From the NCBI GenBank assembly GCA_002457435.1, contig NTLA01000001.1, forward strand, positions 1 through 64,000: 64,000 nucleotides of DNA, in the 5' to 3' direction. Below the pieces are notes generated by a model. It was not told where the DNA came from and ran no database searches. It saw nothing but the letters and a program-made list of their open reading frames with translations. Every line of letters begins with the position of its first letter. Positions within the stretch are counted from its first letter, which is position 1. The translations under genes and the position numbers were made by a program. This document shows positions 62,910 through 64,000 of this stretch, piece after piece. Source of the DNA: Acidimicrobiales bacterium MED-G01. GTDB lineage: Bacteria > Actinomycetota > Acidimicrobiia > Acidimicrobiales > Poriferisodalaceae.

Positions 62910-64000
62910 TTAACCGAACCATGACAGTGTGGTATCGCCGAGCGATTTCAAATTCTCGGAACAAGACGAGCGAAGTGCTGCGAGGTCACCAACCGGCTTC
63001 GAAATAATTTGCTCCAAATAAATTTTTACCTTTGGTTCAGTGCCGCTAGGCCGGATTGCGATTCGGACGCCGTCCTTCGACCGAAACTCGATCAAATTGG
63101 TGGTAAGGGGAGGAGGCTTCTCAAGCCAATCTGTTGTGGCGACTATTTGACTTCCATTGAGCTCCTCAGGTGGGGTGAGACGCAGGGCATCAAGAACCGA
63201 CTCAATCGTTACGGAATCGAACTCTCCGCTGGCCTGATGTGTCACGAACAAACCAATTTCAAAAGCTAATTCATCGAGTCGTTCCAACGGCCCTTGATGC
63301 CCTGAGTTGAGAGTTTCAATCATTTCTAGAAATTTCACCGCGGCTGAAATCCCATCCTTGTCCAAGACGGCACCGTTAACCGAGTATCCAAGAGCCTCCT
63401 CGTAACCGAAGACCCAACTCCTGTCAGGTCTTGACACTGCCGGTTCCATAATCCATTTGAAACCAGTAAGTGTTCGAACATGTTCGACGTCGTGGGTAGC
63501 GCAAAGAGATGCAACCGCCTCGGAGGATACGACCGAACTTGCTGTCAACCGATCCTCTCCACTGGTGGTGTTGAGTTGGTGATCACATAGCAACAAACCC
63601 AACTCGTCACCCGACAATTGATTCCAACCATCTTTGGTTCGTATCGCGACAGCTAGTCGGTCCGCGTCCGGGTCATTGGCAAGAACAAGATTTACGTTTC
63701 TATTGTCAGCGGTTCTGAAAGCCTCAGCTAAGGCCCCTTTCTCTTCAGGGTTGGGGAATGGGAGGCCCGGGAAAGAGCCATTGGGTTGGAATTGAGAATC
63801 CACTCGTATGGGAGAAGAAATACCGGCTCGAGAACAGGCGGCCTCCAACGTGGCGCCACCGACGCCGCATAGTGGCGTGTATACCCATTCCATTAAATGT
63901 CTCGAAATATATGGCGCATCTGATTGAGGAATGACTGCTTGAACGTAAGCAGAAATCGAATCCTGACCACTTAAACGAGAAACTTCTTCGGAAGTAGCGA
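62910..64000 (-). CDS. Phosphoglucomutase/phosphomannomutase, C-terminal part (runs off window end)
   Basis: The frame runs on past the track start to the window edge (…TSEEVSRLSGQDSISAYVQ… is in frame), so the N-terminal domain with the phosphoserine loop is outside. Present are LANDPDADRLAVAIRT (metal loop DPDADR), GYEEALGYSVNGAVLDKDGISAAVKF (sugar-binding loop), and the phosphate-binding C-terminus IRPSGTEPKVKIYLE. About 363 residues are in the window. It interconverts hexose 1- and 6-phosphates. Confidence 0.88.
   Translation of the reverse strand, partial: ATSEEVSRLSGQDSISAYVQAVIPQSDAPYISRHLMEWVYTPLCGVGGATLEAACSRAGISSPIRVDSQFQPNGSFPGLPFPNPEEKGALAEAFRTADNRNVNLVLANDPDADRLAVAIRTKDGWNQLSGDELGLLLCDHQLNTTSGEDRLTASSVVSSEAVASLCATHDVEHVRTLTGFKWIMEPAVSRPDRSWVFGYEEALGYSVNGAVLDKDGISAAVKFLEMIETLNSGHQGPLERLDELAFEIGLFVTHQASGEFDSVTIESVLDALRLTPPEELNGSQIVATTDWLEKPPPLTTNLIEFRSKDGVRIAIRPSGTEPKVKIYLEQIISKPVGDLAALRSSCSENLKSLGDTTLSWFG

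Overview
This 64 kb window is a dense bacterial chromosome segment: about 60 protein genes, one tRNA, and no rRNA, IS element, phage gene or CRISPR array. The inferred organism is a free-living, probably aquatic, actinobacterium of the Acidimicrobiia type. The reasons are a mycothiol ligase (MshC), a DUF3516 helicase, a standalone acyl-CoA mutase large subunit, thiolase/DUF35 lipid-type enzymes, P450, nitrile hydratase, an AcuI-type acrylyl-CoA reductase, frequent GTG/TTG starts, ATGA/GTGA gene overlaps and roughly balanced base composition. The lineage call is an inference, because no rRNA is present.

Main result: two genes are split in the ORF track by an in-frame TGA placed exactly at the expected redox residue. 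(1) At 487..954 a BCP/PrxQ-like peroxiredoxin reads TPG-TGA-TTE at the peroxidatic cysteine. A 7-bp hairpin follows at the distance and with the loop G expected of a bacterial SECIS, and the predicted protein has no cysteine at all. (2) At 15956..16486 (minus) a protein reads TGA-Gly-Ser-Cys, the hallmark of the UGSC (seleno)protein family, in an operon with a Cys-rich 368-aa partner. Together they indicate that this genome makes selenocysteine; the Sec machinery itself is not in the window.

Layout: 0-5.4 kb holds a 5'-proximal copper amine oxidase fragment, the seleno-peroxiredoxin, a GH13 sugar phosphorylase tail-to-tail with a glucosylglycerate-type GT81 synthase, and guaB followed by an overlapping 33-aa membrane protein. 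5.4-14.3 kb holds a DUF3516 helicase/FAD oxidase/2-hydroxyacid dehydrogenase operon, a P450, prmA and an SMP-30 lactonase. 13.2-16.9 kb is a minus-strand accessory operon (epoxide-hydrolase-like protein, UGSC selenoprotein, partner, MaoC hydratase, atypical SDR). 17-19.4 kb is a plus-strand SDR/cobalt nitrile hydratase operon. 19.4-23.1 kb holds a Nudix hydrolase, a HAD nucleotidase and two tandem ChaN-like paralogues. 23.2-30.5 kb holds mshC, an orphan ParA, a RecB-like nuclease, two Fpg/Nei glycosylases, an MFS exporter and a P1 peptidase. 30.5-30.8 kb is a small transcription unit with a near-perfect anti-16S Shine-Dalgarno and a strong terminator. 31-45 kb holds an aminotransferase, pncB, an AcoX-type kinase, thiD, a B12-dependent mutase subunit, an ABC-F ATPase, acuI, an Nfu-type protein, and an HMGS-like/OB-fold protein with a thiolase. 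45-57 kb holds dxs, two lipid-membrane proteins, tldD/tldE, a PHP phosphoesterase, uppP, and moeA-moaA-moaC. 57-64 kb holds tRNA-Ala, sco1 and ctaG for oxidase assembly, pepN, a PfkB kinase and the C-terminal part of a phosphohexomutase.

Starts were moved from the ORF track wherever family alignment, a Shine-Dalgarno or an overlap argued for it. Several real small genes absent from the track are added.
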